A DNA stretch of 8,214 bases from Bacillota bacterium (GCA_023395575.1 JAEWZA010000217.1:1-8214); one strand, 5' to 3'; shown: positions 1 to 6,236, numbered from the stretch's first letter. Made by a program: numbers and translations. Notes: generated by a model not told the origin, from the letters alone.

Positions 1-253
1 GTTCTAAATGCTGTATAGGCCATGTACATAAAATTATTCCATCTAGTTTTTCTTCCTCAAGCATTTTTTCAAGAGAAGTGTAATATTTATCACAACCATA
101 TCGCTCTGCACAAGCCCGTGCTCGTACATCCTGAATGTCACAACACGTCGTAATCTTAATGCCTTGGACTTCTATAGCTGCTTTGAAATGCTCATGACTA
201 TGCTCCCCACAGCCGACTATTCCAAGTTTAATTAGTGCATTGCGTTCACTCAC
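1..253 (-). CDS. Gfo/Idh/MocA-family NAD(P)-dependent oxidoreductase, N-terminal part
   Basis: Only the first 84 codons lie in the window; the gene continues past the left edge. The protein starts with a GTG codon at 253-251, preceded by AAGGGGGA at 268-261 with a 7-nt gap. The next in-frame codons upstream reach a stop with no better start. Residues about 8-20 read KLGIVGCGEHSHEHF, a beta strand plus glycine-rich turn typical of a Rossmann nucleotide-binding fold. A beta strand ending in an acidic residue (CCDIQ, about residue 40) and the strand LDGIILCTWPIQH (about 70-82) follow, as in Gfo/Idh/MocA proteins. These enzymes usually oxidise or reduce sugars, inositols or similar polyols in the cytoplasm. 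The substrate cannot be told because the C-terminal domain is missing. It lies directly after a decayed KilA-N gene, whose last codons overlap its ribosome binding site. Family assignment is fairly secure, function is open. Confidence 0.8.
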   Translation of the reverse strand, partial: MSERNALIKLGIVGCGEHSHEHFKAAIEVQGIKITTCCDIQDVRARACAERYGCDKYYTSLEKMLEEEKLDGIILCTWPIQHLE

Positions 254-266
254 TAGAAAATCCCCC

Positions 267-538
267 TTAAATAGTTTCCTTTTTTAAATACAGTTTGAAT
301 TCTGGCTCATCCATGAACCAAACTCAATAGCAATACCTATGTGGGCAAACCTTATTCCTAGAAACAGCATAGTATCTTTATTTCTTAGCCACTGCTCTAT
401 TAATGCTGTGACTCCATCAAAGCTTTTTGTCACATCTGTAAAAGAAATATAATCATCGTTATTTCCTTTCATCTGAAGTAACAGCTATATCTGAACCACC
501 ACATCAATCGTAGCTTTAAAAGTTTTGTCTTTGTTCAT
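267..538 (-). pseudogene. KilA-N domain protein remnant, broken by stop, deletion and frameshift
   Basis: This is a decayed gene, recognised from family knowledge of KilA-N proteins, a DNA-binding domain common in phages and accessory regions. The apparent start ATG is at 538-536 behind GGGGGAG. An in-frame TAG at 487-485 interrupts it after 17 codons, and the same frame then reads on through NDDYISFTDV and ALIEQWLRNKDTMLFLGI. These match the usual KilA-N blocks (NDYISLTDIAK and IIxNWLRxRxTIEFLGIWE). The next residues, FAHIGIAIEFGSWMS, match the later block GTFAHKDIAFEFASWIS, so roughly 50 residues between them appear to be lost in frame. Near 303-307 one base is missing; shifting frame restores PEFKLYLKKETI and a TAA at 269-267, again matching the family (EFKLYLIKE). 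Three separate lesions make a functional protein unlikely. It starts 3 nt after the panD stop and may be co-transcribed with the pan genes. Confidence 0.75.
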
Positions 539-541
539 CTT

Positions 542-928
542 TTACTCCCCCAACTCCCCATGCTTCTCATACTGCGTAACCTTACTAATTTTATTCTTCT
601 CATCCACAAATACCACAGAAGGCTTGTGGATTTTTGCTTCTTGGGCATCTAACATGCAATATGCCATGATAATAACTTTATCCCCTACATGTACACATCG
701 GGCTGCAGCGCCATTAAGACATATCATTCCTGAGCCTCGTTCTCCTGCTATAGTATAAGTTTCTAGACGGTTCCCATTATCTATATCTACAACATGTACT
801 TTCTCATATTCACAAATGCCTGCAGCATCTAATAAATCTTCATCAACCGTAATACTTCCAACGTAAGAAAGTTCAGCTTGAACAACTGTAGCACGGTGAA
901 TTTTTCCTTTAAGCATATTAATAAACAT
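542..928 (-). CDS. panD: Aspartate 1-decarboxylase, pyruvoyl-dependent proenzyme
   Basis: PanD decarboxylates L-aspartate to beta-alanine, the amine half of pantothenate, in the cytoplasm. The 128-residue product has the normal length of the family. The self-cleavage site Gly24-Ser25 is present in YVGSITVD; Ser25 becomes the catalytic pyruvoyl group. Other residues known to be important in the E. coli enzyme are at the same positions: Lys9, His11, Arg54, Thr57 and Tyr58. The motif GERGSGMICLNGAAA (about 62-76) is also typical. The start at ATG 928 gives MFINMLKGKIHRA, comparable to E. coli MIRTMLQGKLHR, and has AAGGAG 7 nt upstream. The ribosome binding site abuts the panC stop (TAAGGAG), leaving only 11 nt between the genes, so it is the last intact gene of the panG-panB-panC-panD operon. 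Confidence 0.97.
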   Translation of the reverse strand: MFINMLKGKIHRATVVQAELSYVGSITVDEDLLDAAGICEYEKVHVVDIDNGNRLETYTIAGERGSGMICLNGAAARCVHVGDKVIIMAYCMLDAQEAKIHKPSVVFVDEKNKISKVTQYEKHGELGE

Positions 929-939
929 AAAAATTCTCC

Positions 940-1785
940 TTATACTTCAAAACTAAAATTATCAATTAGTCTCGTTTTACCAATATATACAGCAATCGCT
1001 ACCAACACTGGGCGCTCAATTTTATCAACCTTTTCTAAGGATAGGGCATCAACAACATCCATATAATCTATTTTTGCAAGTGGCTCAGTATTTATATTTT
1101 CAGTTATGCTGCTGATGATAAACCTTGTATCTCTTTCTCCACTTTCAAGCAATTTCCTTCCTATTGCAAGAGATTTATTTAAAATTAGTGCTGCCTTACG
1201 TTCTTCATCACTTAAATAAGTGTTACGGGAGCTTTTTGCTAAGCCATCTTCTTCTCTAATTATTGGGCAGCCCACAATTTCAATGTCCATATTCAAGTCA
1301 CGTACCATACGCTTTATTACAGCAAGCTGTTGTGCATCCTTTTCACCGAAGTATGCTCGGTCAGCACCAACAATGTTGAATAATTTATTTACTACTGTAC
1401 AAACTCCACGGAAATGAACTGGGCGGCTCTTACCACATAACCCCTTAGTGAGGCCATTCATATCAACAAAGCTGCAAAAATCAGGCATGTACATCTCTTG
1501 AGCCTCCGGGTGAAAAATTAAATGAGCACCTGCTTTTTCACATTGATCTGCATCATGCTCCAAATCTCGAGGATAACTATCTAAATCCTCTTGAGGCCCA
1601 AATTGCATAGGATTTACAAATATACTAACAACAACACGGTCATTTTCTGAGGCCGCACGCCGAATTAAACTACTATGCCCCTCATGTAGATATCCCATCG
1701 TAGGCACAAATCCAATGCTTAAGCCTTCTTTCCTCCATGACCTTACTATATGTCGTACTTCCTTCACTGTATGAACAATATTCAT
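940..1785 (-). CDS. panC: Pantothenate synthetase (pantoate--beta-alanine ligase)
   Basis: PanC joins pantoate and beta-alanine with ATP, through a pantoyl-adenylate, to make pantothenate. The 281-residue product has the usual length. Visible motifs of the nucleotidyltransferase fold are PTMGYLHEGH (28-37, with the HxGH histidines 34 and 37), FVNPMQF (56-62), RPVHFRGV (121-128), FGEKDAQQ (146-153) and REEDGLAKSSRN (177-188, the KMSKS-like loop). I chose ATG at 1785-1783, whose first base is the last base of the panB TGA stop (TGATG). GGGGTGAG lies about 6 nt upstream. A TTG one codon earlier is in frame but sits too close to the ribosome binding site. The one-base overlap implies translational coupling with panB. 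Confidence 0.97.
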   Translation of the reverse strand: MNIVHTVKEVRHIVRSWRKEGLSIGFVPTMGYLHEGHSSLIRRAASENDRVVVSIFVNPMQFGPQEDLDSYPRDLEHDADQCEKAGAHLIFHPEAQEMYMPDFCSFVDMNGLTKGLCGKSRPVHFRGVCTVVNKLFNIVGADRAYFGEKDAQQLAVIKRMVRDLNMDIEIVGCPIIREEDGLAKSSRNTYLSDEERKAALILNKSLAIGRKLLESGERDTRFIISSITENINTEPLAKIDYMDVVDALSLEKVDKIERPVLVAIAVYIGKTRLIDNFSFEV

Positions 1786-2624
1786 CAAATCTCACCCCCA
1801 TACAGTTTATTAATAATAGTATCCTCTATATTAAAACAATGCTCAGCTGCTGGAAATACTCCAGTCTGAACTTCTTCAATGTATTTAATGAAAGCTTTTC
1901 TCATCTCTGAGCCTATATCGGCATAGCTTTTTGCGAATTTTGGTGTCAACTCTGAAAACATACTCAGCATATCCTGATAAACCAATACCTGTCCATCACA
2001 GCCACTTCCTGCACCTATTCCGATAGTAGGAATTGAAATACTTTTTGATATAAGCTCTGCAAGCTTGGCTGGAATACATTCAAGGGTTATTGCAAATGCT
2101 CCCGCTTGCTCAATTTCCTTTGCAGCATGTATTAGCTGACGTGCTGCCTGTTCGGATTTGCCCTGTACCCTAAAGCCCCCAAAGGCATTGACAGATTGGG
2201 GCGTTAAACCAATATGTCCCATAACAGGTATTGACGCATCAACAATTGCCTTAATCTGAGGGCAAACAACACTTCCACCTTCTAGCTTGACTGCATTAGC
2301 ATGCCCTTCCTTAACAAGACGACCTGCATTGCATACTGCATCATATACTGAGGTCTGATATGACAAAAACGGCATATCACTTATTATCAAGGTGTTTTTT
2401 GCCCCTCTCGCTACAGCCCTTGTGTGATGAATCATATCCTCCATCGTAACCTGCAGTGTATCCTCATATCCCAAAACTACCATACCTAATGAGTCGCCAA
2501 CTAATATGGCATTAACTCCTGCTTCGTCCATTAGCTTTGCTATTGAATAATCATATGCTGTAAGCATAGAGATTTTTTTATTATTAAGCTTATACTCTTT
2601 AAATGTAAGCACTGTATTACTCAT
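1785..2624 (-). CDS. panB: 3-methyl-2-oxobutanoate hydroxymethyltransferase (ketopantoate hydroxymethyltransferase)
   Basis: PanB transfers a hydroxymethyl group from 5,10-methylenetetrahydrofolate to 2-ketoisovalerate, giving ketopantoate; it is a metal-dependent TIM-barrel enzyme. The 279-residue length is normal. Key sites are visible: GDSLGM (43-48) and SDMPF (82-86), whose Asp44 and Asp83 correspond to the metal ligands; KLEGG (113-117) with Lys113 and Glu115; GHIGLTPQS (136-144); LECIP (181-185) with Glu182 as the general base; and IGIGAGSGCDGQVLV (201-215). The start ATG at 2624 lies inside the end of panG, with an 8-nt overlap, and GGAG sits about 12 nt upstream, a rather long spacing. 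The overlap suggests that ribosomes finishing panG help start panB. Confidence 0.97.
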   Translation of the reverse strand: MSNTVLTFKEYKLNNKKISMLTAYDYSIAKLMDEAGVNAILVGDSLGMVVLGYEDTLQVTMEDMIHHTRAVARGAKNTLIISDMPFLSYQTSVYDAVCNAGRLVKEGHANAVKLEGGSVVCPQIKAIVDASIPVMGHIGLTPQSVNAFGGFRVQGKSEQAARQLIHAAKEIEQAGAFAITLECIPAKLAELISKSISIPTIGIGAGSGCDGQVLVYQDMLSMFSELTPKFAKSYADIGSEMRKAFIKYIEEVQTGVFPAAEHCFNIEDTIINKLYGGEI

Positions 2625-3474
2625 TTTTTATCATATCTCCAATCATATTTTCCAATTCACTATAACTGCAATCTGGCTTTTTTCTTTTTGCAATTTCAAT
2701 TAGTTTATTTGAAAGCAAAATATATATTTTTCTATCCTCTCCATTTAGGCAAGACAAATGACGCTTAACTGTTTCTATATCACATCGCTCAATAGGTCCT
2801 GTCAACGCCTCTGTAGTACCTTGTCGTACTATATTTTTCATATTTTCAAGCATTAAGGTATTTAGTGCAAAGCTTGCATTTTTCTCACTAAACCCACAGC
2901 TTTTTAGTAAATCAATACTTACCTGCGCCAAAGCAACCATCAAATTACTTGCAAATACCGCCGCACTGTGATATACAGGCTTATTCTCTGGTGATATAAT
3001 TTCAACAGGATTGCCTAAATTCATTAACAGGGTTTGCATTTCATTTAATCGACCTTGTGAGCCTTCAATTGTAAAAAAAGCATGAGAAAGCTGCTCATAT
3101 GAATTCAGCTTGTCGCTGATACCCAAAAGAGGATGGATAGAGTAACCATATGCATGATGGTTATCAATATTAGAAAAAACTGATGATGATACCGAACCAC
3201 TACAGTGGCAAATTATTTTATTTTTTATGGACAACTTATCAATGTAATCCCATAGTTCCTTAATTGTCCCATCGGGAACAGTAAGAAAAAGAGTATCACT
3301 TGCCTCTACAATGCCTTCAATGTCATTAAAACACATGGTGCCTGTAAATTCTGCTGCCTGTAATGCAGATTGCGGATTTCTGCTGAAATATCCAATGACA
3401 TCTAATCCATGTTCACAAAAATATTTACCAAGAGAAAATCCTACTTTTCCTGCGCCAATAAATCCAATTTTCAT
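2617..3474 (-). CDS. panG: Rossmann-like/DUF2520 protein, probable PanG-type ketopantoate reductase
   Basis: Probably reduces ketopantoate to pantoate with NAD(P)H, the one step of the pathway otherwise missing here. The N-terminus KIGFIGAGKVG (2-12) is a GxGxxG dinucleotide-binding turn. Further signatures of the Rossmann-like plus DUF2520 architecture are LFLTVPD (62-68), HCSGS (90-94), GYSIHPL (110-116), KPVYHSAAVFASNLMVAL (165-182) and ALTGPIERCD (223-232) in the helical C-terminal domain. In the last motif many relatives have RGD where this one has RCD. PanG is an established alternative to PanE in some bacteria, including Francisella and reportedly clostridia; assignment here rests on domain type and operon position, since it overlaps panB by 8 nt. 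I chose ATG at 3474-3472 (285 residues) because AGGGAGGTGG lies 7 nt upstream. A start at 3495 would translate that ribosome binding site as GGG codons. Confidence 0.85.
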   Translation of the reverse strand: MKIGFIGAGKVGFSLGKYFCEHGLDVIGYFSRNPQSALQAAEFTGTMCFNDIEGIVEASDTLFLTVPDGTIKELWDYIDKLSIKNKIICHCSGSVSSSVFSNIDNHHAYGYSIHPLLGISDKLNSYEQLSHAFFTIEGSQGRLNEMQTLLMNLGNPVEIISPENKPVYHSAAVFASNLMVALAQVSIDLLKSCGFSEKNASFALNTLMLENMKNIVRQGTTEALTGPIERCDIETVKRHLSCLNGEDRKIYILLSNKLIEIAKRKKPDCSYSELENMIGDMIKNE

Positions 3475-3477
3475 ATT

Positions 3478-3491
3478 ACCACCTCCCTGGT
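3478..3491 (-). promoter_or_regulatory. panG ribosome binding site in the loop of a short hairpin
   Basis: On the transcript, ACCA (3491-3488) can pair with UGGU (3481-3478), placing the GGGAGG Shine-Dalgarno core exactly in the 6-nt loop. The site decides the panG start at 3474. Four base pairs are weak, so an effect on translation is only a possibility. Confidence 0.45.
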
Positions 3492-3549
3492 TCATAGCTT
3501 CAGCCTTTTAAACTTTTAGCCTTTACTTCAGAGGAGTGATAACTCTTGA

Positions 3550-3576
3550 GGTCTCATTCCTAATAGGATACGAGCC
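3550..3576 (-). promoter_or_regulatory. Candidate pan RNA motif in the panG leader
   Basis: In the minus-strand transcript this 27-nt segment folds into one stem-loop: GG/CC at the base, a bulged A on the 3' side (position 3552), then CUCGU/AUGAG, a bulged A on the 5' side (position 3569), UCCU/AGGA and an AUU loop. Eleven pairs form, one of them G-U. The pan motif, a conserved RNA structure known from leaders of pantothenate synthesis genes in Firmicutes and some other phyla, is described as a stem-loop with two highly conserved bulged adenosines, often in tandem copies. The structure and the location fit; I have not compared the sequence consensus. A second, weaker hairpin at 3526-3550 (core GAGU/ACUC with a UAUC loop) could be a diverged second copy. 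Confidence 0.6.
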
Positions 3577-3630
3577 GCCATACCCAAATAAAATAAATCA
3601 TGATATAGTTTTCATAAAAATACTATCCAT

Positions 3631-3651
3631 AGAGGTTAATATAACACCTCT
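3631..3651. promoter_or_regulatory. Dyad AGAGGT-N9-ACCTCT over the pan promoter -10 box, candidate operator
   Basis: A perfect 6-bp inverted repeat with a 9-bp centre encloses the -10 hexamer of the pan promoter. A repressor bound here would block RNA polymerase. The regulator is unknown and no regulator gene is in the window; chance occurrence cannot be excluded. Confidence 0.4.
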
Positions 3652-3666
3652 GTAATTTAATGTAAA
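3638..3666 (-). promoter_or_regulatory. Sigma-A-type promoter of the panG-panB-panC-panD operon
   Basis: On the minus strand, TTTACA (3666-3661, 5 of 6 to the -35 consensus) is followed by a 17-bp spacer and TATATT (3643-3638, 5 of 6 to the -10 consensus). Transcription would start near 3631, giving a leader of about 157 nt that contains the pan-type hairpin. Confidence 0.65.
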
Positions 3667-3765
3667 GCATTTTTTAAGCAATTCATAAGTCAATTGCTAA
3701 TTATTATCAGCATAAATATCCCAATATATTAGACGATAGTTTTGTTTTGGAGTCTACTCCCTGTA

Positions 3766-3803
3766 ACACAGTCAAAAAGCCGCTTGTAGGTTTTTAACTG
3801 TGT
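3766..3803 (-). repeat. Long hairpin downstream of coaX
   Basis: ACACAGT (3766-3772) pairs with ACTGTGT (3797-3803), continued inward by five A-T pairs and two C-G pairs around a 7-nt loop. The single mismatch becomes a U-G wobble in minus-strand RNA, giving about 15 pairs with one bulged base, so the structure is better as RNA from the coaX strand. It starts about 43 nt after the coaX stop. No U-tract follows, so it may be a 3'-end stabiliser or a repeat unit rather than a classical terminator. Confidence 0.5.
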
Positions 3804-3809
3804 CGCTCG

Positions 3810-3825
3810 AAAAAGCATCACGCTT
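3810..3825 (-). terminator. Weak possible terminator after coaX
   Basis: On the minus strand AAGC-GTGAT-GCTT is followed by TTT, about 20 nt after the coaX stop. The stem has only four pairs, so terminator strength is doubtful; the longer hairpin immediately downstream may matter more. Confidence 0.3.
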
Positions 3826-3845
3826 GTACTAAGTTGTTTTTTGAG

Positions 3846-4619
3846 CTAGTCACAATTCTTTGTATATAGTAAATACAGCCCCTTTAATAAGAGGTACTCA
3901 TCATAAATAATCTTTTCATCGCAATGAGGAATAACCAGTCGTGCCAAGCCTCCTGTGGCAATAACAGTTGGATGCTTACCAACATGTTTTTTTAGCTTAT
4001 GAATTATTCCATCAATCATTGCTGCATGCCCATAAATACTTCCACTTTGCATACATTCGATAGTATTTTTTCCTATTATGTTTCCACATTCCTCAAGGTT
4101 TATGGCTGGAAGCTGCGCAGCTTTACTGGATAGGGCATCTAATGCACTTTTTACTCCCAACATAATTAAGCCACCTCTAAAATTATAATTATCATCCACT
4201 ACTGATACTGTTGTTGCTGTACCCATATCAAAAATAATAACTGGTTTACTATAATAATGTATTGCTGCTATAGCATCCACCACACGGTCGCTTCCAAGCT
4301 GTTCAGGATTCTGTACCAGAATATTTAAATTGTGTTTCAACCCCGTTCCAGCAATTAGTGGAATGGTATTAGTAACTATTGCAACAGCCTTTTTCAATGC
4401 ATTAGTAAGTTGAGGCACAACAGATGAAATAATACTACCTTTTATTTCATTAGTGTCAATATTAGCTTTAGCTAAAATACTTTTAATGTATGCAGCATAG
4501 TCATCACAAGAATATTGACCATTTGTTTCTACTCTACCTGAGAAAATCACCTTACCATTTACAACACAACCTATAACTACAGTGGTATTCCCTATATCAA
4601 TAGCTAAAATTATATCCAT
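3846..4619 (-). CDS. coaX: Type III pantothenate kinase
   Basis: CoaX phosphorylates pantothenate to 4'-phosphopantothenate with ATP, the first committed step of CoA synthesis. The type III enzyme belongs to the ASKHA fold, usually needs a monovalent cation, and unlike CoaA is not feedback-inhibited by CoA. The 257-residue length is typical. Visible motifs are AIDIGNTT (6-13, phosphate loop with Asp8), NPEQLGSDR (104-112, pantothenate site and catalytic Asp111), FDMGTATT (130-137), GGLIMLGVKSALDALSSKAAQLP (149-171) and ATGGLA (221-226). The start ATG at 4619 has AAGGAG 8 nt upstream. It reads in the same direction as the pan operon but is separated from panG by 371 bp, and is divergent from coaBC. 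I see no convincing promoter of its own. Confidence 0.95.
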   Translation of the reverse strand: MDIILAIDIGNTTVVIGCVVNGKVIFSGRVETNGQYSCDDYAAYIKSILAKANIDTNEIKGSIISSVVPQLTNALKKAVAIVTNTIPLIAGTGLKHNLNILVQNPEQLGSDRVVDAIAAIHYYSKPVIIFDMGTATTVSVVDDNYNFRGGLIMLGVKSALDALSSKAAQLPAINLEECGNIIGKNTIECMQSGSIYGHAAMIDGIIHKLKKHVGKHPTVIATGGLARLVIPHCDEKIIYDEYLLLKGLYLLYTKNCD

Positions 4620-4919
4620 ATTTGCAACTCCTTGTACTATTTTTTGTCACGTGCTTGAGCAAATAAATCCATGTCTGCCTTCTATGTCATAAGCATATGA
4701 TACTGCATAGGCAATCACATAAAAATTTAGTATCTAAATATATACTTTTATTCTAAATAATATAAAAAGTATCATTAGTTTTAGTTTATTAAAAACTACG
4801 ACACTAATCAATAGATATTTTGATAAAATTTGTCAATATTCTTTACTGTTTGCACAAAGTCTGCTATAATTCAGCTGATTCCATATTTTTTACAAATAAT
4901 AAAAAAGGAATGATCGATA
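4620..4919. other. Divergent intergenic region between coaX and coaBC
   Basis: This 300-bp AT-rich spacer must hold the promoters of both divergent genes. A clear coaBC promoter lies at 4842-4870. For coaX I see only weak candidates on the minus strand. A perfect 7-bp inverted repeat TAGTTTT-N9-AAAACTA lies at 4776-4798, about 45 bp before the coaBC -35 box. No protein gene is supported. Confidence 0.6.
4842..4870 (+). promoter_or_regulatory. coaBC promoter with extended -10
   Basis: TTTACT (4842-4847, 4 of 6 to -35) is followed by a 17-bp spacer and a perfect TATAAT (4865-4870) preceded by TGC, an extended -10. Transcription would start near 4877, about 43 nt before the coaBC ATG. Confidence 0.7.
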
Positions 4920-6137
4920 ATGTTAAAGGATAAAACTGTTATTTTGGGTGTTACAGGAAGTATAGCTGCATATAAGATGGCAAATGTTGCTAGCCTTTTA
5001 AAAAAACTACACTGTGATGTACATGTAATAATGACTGAAAATGCAACTAATTTTATTAATCCTATTACCTTTGAAACTCTAACAAATAATAAATGTCTTA
5101 TAGATACCTTTGATAGAAACTTTCAATATAATGTCGAACATGTCTCACTTGCAAAAAAGGCTGATTTAATGCTTATTGCACCGGCCTCTGCAAACATAAT
5201 AGCCAAGCTGGCAAATGGATTAGCTGATGATATGCTAACTACCACTGCATTGGCCTGCACTTGCAAAAAAATTATCGCACCAGCAATGAATACCAATATG
5301 TATCAGAATATTATTGTACAAAATAATATTAAAAGGCTTCAAGATTATGGCTTTATCATTATTCCTCCAGTTACTGGCATGCTGGCTTGTGGTGATATTG
5401 GTACTGGAAAAATGCCAAGTGAGGATGTTCTTATAGATTATACCTTATCAGAAATAGCATATGAAAAGGATATGCAGGGACTAAAGGTTCTAATAACCGC
5501 TGGACCCACACAAGAAGCAATAGATCCTGTCCGCTACATTACAAATCACTCTTCTGGGAAAATGGGATATGCACTTGCAAAGCTAGCAATGCTACGAGGT
5601 GCAGATGTTACATTAGTTTCCGGCAAAACCTGCCTGCAAGCTCCAACGCGTGTAAAGGTTGTAGATGTTATTAGCGCAGAAGATATGTATAATGCCGTTA
5701 TCGAAAGGTTGGCAGAGCAGGATATCATTATAAAAGCTGCAGCAGTTGCAGACTATTGTCCAGTTACTATAAGCGATGAAAAAATTAAAAAATCAGATTC
5801 TGATACAAATATTAAATTAAAAAGAACTCCCGATATCCTTAAAAAAATAGGTGAAATCAGAGGAGTTAGACAGTATATCTGCGGATTTTCCATGGAAACT
5901 CAGAATTTAATTGAAAATTCTAAAGCTAAACTTTATAAAAAGAAAATTGATATGATTGTGGCAAACAGCCTTAAAGAACCAGGTGCCGGCTTCAGCACAG
6001 ATACAAACGTGGTAACTATTATAACTGAAGATAAGGAAATCCCACTACAATTAATGTCTAAAGATATTGTAGCAGAGCAAATACTAACTGCAATTTTAGT
6101 CGAAAGAGAGCAAAAAAACAGAAAAACGCTACTTTAG
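4920..6137 (+). CDS. coaBC: Bifunctional phosphopantothenoylcysteine decarboxylase / phosphopantothenate--cysteine ligase
   Basis: The C-terminal CoaB half joins cysteine to 4'-phosphopantothenate using CTP, and the N-terminal FMN-dependent CoaC half decarboxylates the product to 4'-phosphopantetheine. The 405-residue fusion is of normal size. CoaC motifs: GVTGSIAAYK (10-19), catalytic His74 in VEHVSL, APASANIIAK (87-96), APAMNTNM (120-127) with Asn124, and ACGDIGTGKM (156-165) with Cys157. CoaB motifs: TAGPTQEAIDPVR (193-205), ITNHSSGKMG (207-216) with Asn209, AAAVADYCP (273-281), EKIKK (287-291) carrying the essential lysine region, KRTPDIL (301-307) and CGFSMET (321-327). The ATG at 4920 has AAAGGAA 9 nt upstream. 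It supplies the next two steps after CoaX, encoded divergently next door. A probable terminator follows. Confidence 0.97.
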   Translation: MLKDKTVILGVTGSIAAYKMANVASLLKKLHCDVHVIMTENATNFINPITFETLTNNKCLIDTFDRNFQYNVEHVSLAKKADLMLIAPASANIIAKLANGLADDMLTTTALACTCKKIIAPAMNTNMYQNIIVQNNIKRLQDYGFIIIPPVTGMLACGDIGTGKMPSEDVLIDYTLSEIAYEKDMQGLKVLITAGPTQEAIDPVRYITNHSSGKMGYALAKLAMLRGADVTLVSGKTCLQAPTRVKVVDVISAEDMYNAVIERLAEQDIIIKAAAVADYCPVTISDEKIKKSDSDTNIKLKRTPDILKKIGEIRGVRQYICGFSMETQNLIENSKAKLYKKKIDMIVANSLKEPGAGFSTDTNVVTIITEDKEIPLQLMSKDIVAEQILTAILVEREQKNRKTLL

Positions 6138-6188
6138 ATGTCCCAAACTGCTAAAATCATATTTTACATAAAGTGTATGGTTTTCCCG

Positions 6189-6236
6189 TTAGCCCAATCT
6201 GTTGCTACAATATAACACATTAGGCTGATTTTATTT
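6189..6236 (+). terminator. Probable Rho-independent terminator of coaBC
   Basis: TTAGCCCAAT (6189-6198) pairs with ATTAGGCTGA (6219-6228) apart from one C-A mismatch and one U-G wobble, with a 20-nt loop, followed by TTTTATTT. It starts 51 nt after the coaBC stop. Confidence 0.55.

Larger units (their letters stand above)
3475..3845. other. Non-coding gap between coaX and panG, regulatory
   Basis: No credible protein gene is visible in these 371 bp on either strand. It holds, in the minus-strand direction of transcription, two hairpins just after coaX, an inverted repeat AGCAATT-N8-AATTGCT (3677-3698), a promoter with a dyad over its -10 box, and a roughly 157-nt leader with a pan-type hairpin before panG. 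A short palindrome GGAGTCTACTCC lies at 3749-3760. The gap suggests that panG-panB-panC-panD has its own promoter and is regulated separately from coaX. Confidence 0.7.

Noticed and set aside
284..472. Reading the YISFTDVTKSFDGVTAL segment as an ABC-transporter ATPase start
   Set aside because: The first residues resemble sugar ABC ATPases, but the following WLRNKDTMLFLGI and FAH..IAIEF blocks fit KilA-N and no Walker motif is present.
525..758. Plus-strand reading frame of 77 codons
   Set aside because: Lies antisense to panD, which has all catalytic residues; the translation has no recognisable features.
878..1417. Plus-strand reading frames opposite panC
   Set aside because: Shadows of the well-supported panC gene, without ribosome binding sites or family motifs.
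3475..3495. Longer panG starting at ATG 3495
   Set aside because: It would begin on top of the AGGGAGGTGG ribosome binding site and add residues before the Rossmann motif that relatives do not need.
3311..3511. Plus-strand frame of 66 codons opposite panG
   Set aside because: Antisense shadow of panG; it spans the panG ribosome binding site region and shows no protein family.
3475..3631. T-box leader upstream of panG
   Set aside because: GGGTATGGCGG superficially recalls a T-box, but the conserved AGGGTGGNACCGCG antiterminator sequence and terminator are absent.
4657..4728. Short minus-strand frame of 23 codons upstream of coaX
   Set aside because: Starts with GTG without a clear ribosome binding site and resembles no family; likely chance.
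5546..5728. Minus-strand frame of 60 codons within coaBC
   Set aside because: Antisense shadow of the conserved CoaB domain.
6138..6215. 25-codon plus-strand frame starting right after the coaBC stop
   Set aside because: Runs through the probable terminator hairpin, has no ribosome binding site of its own and no recognisable sequence.
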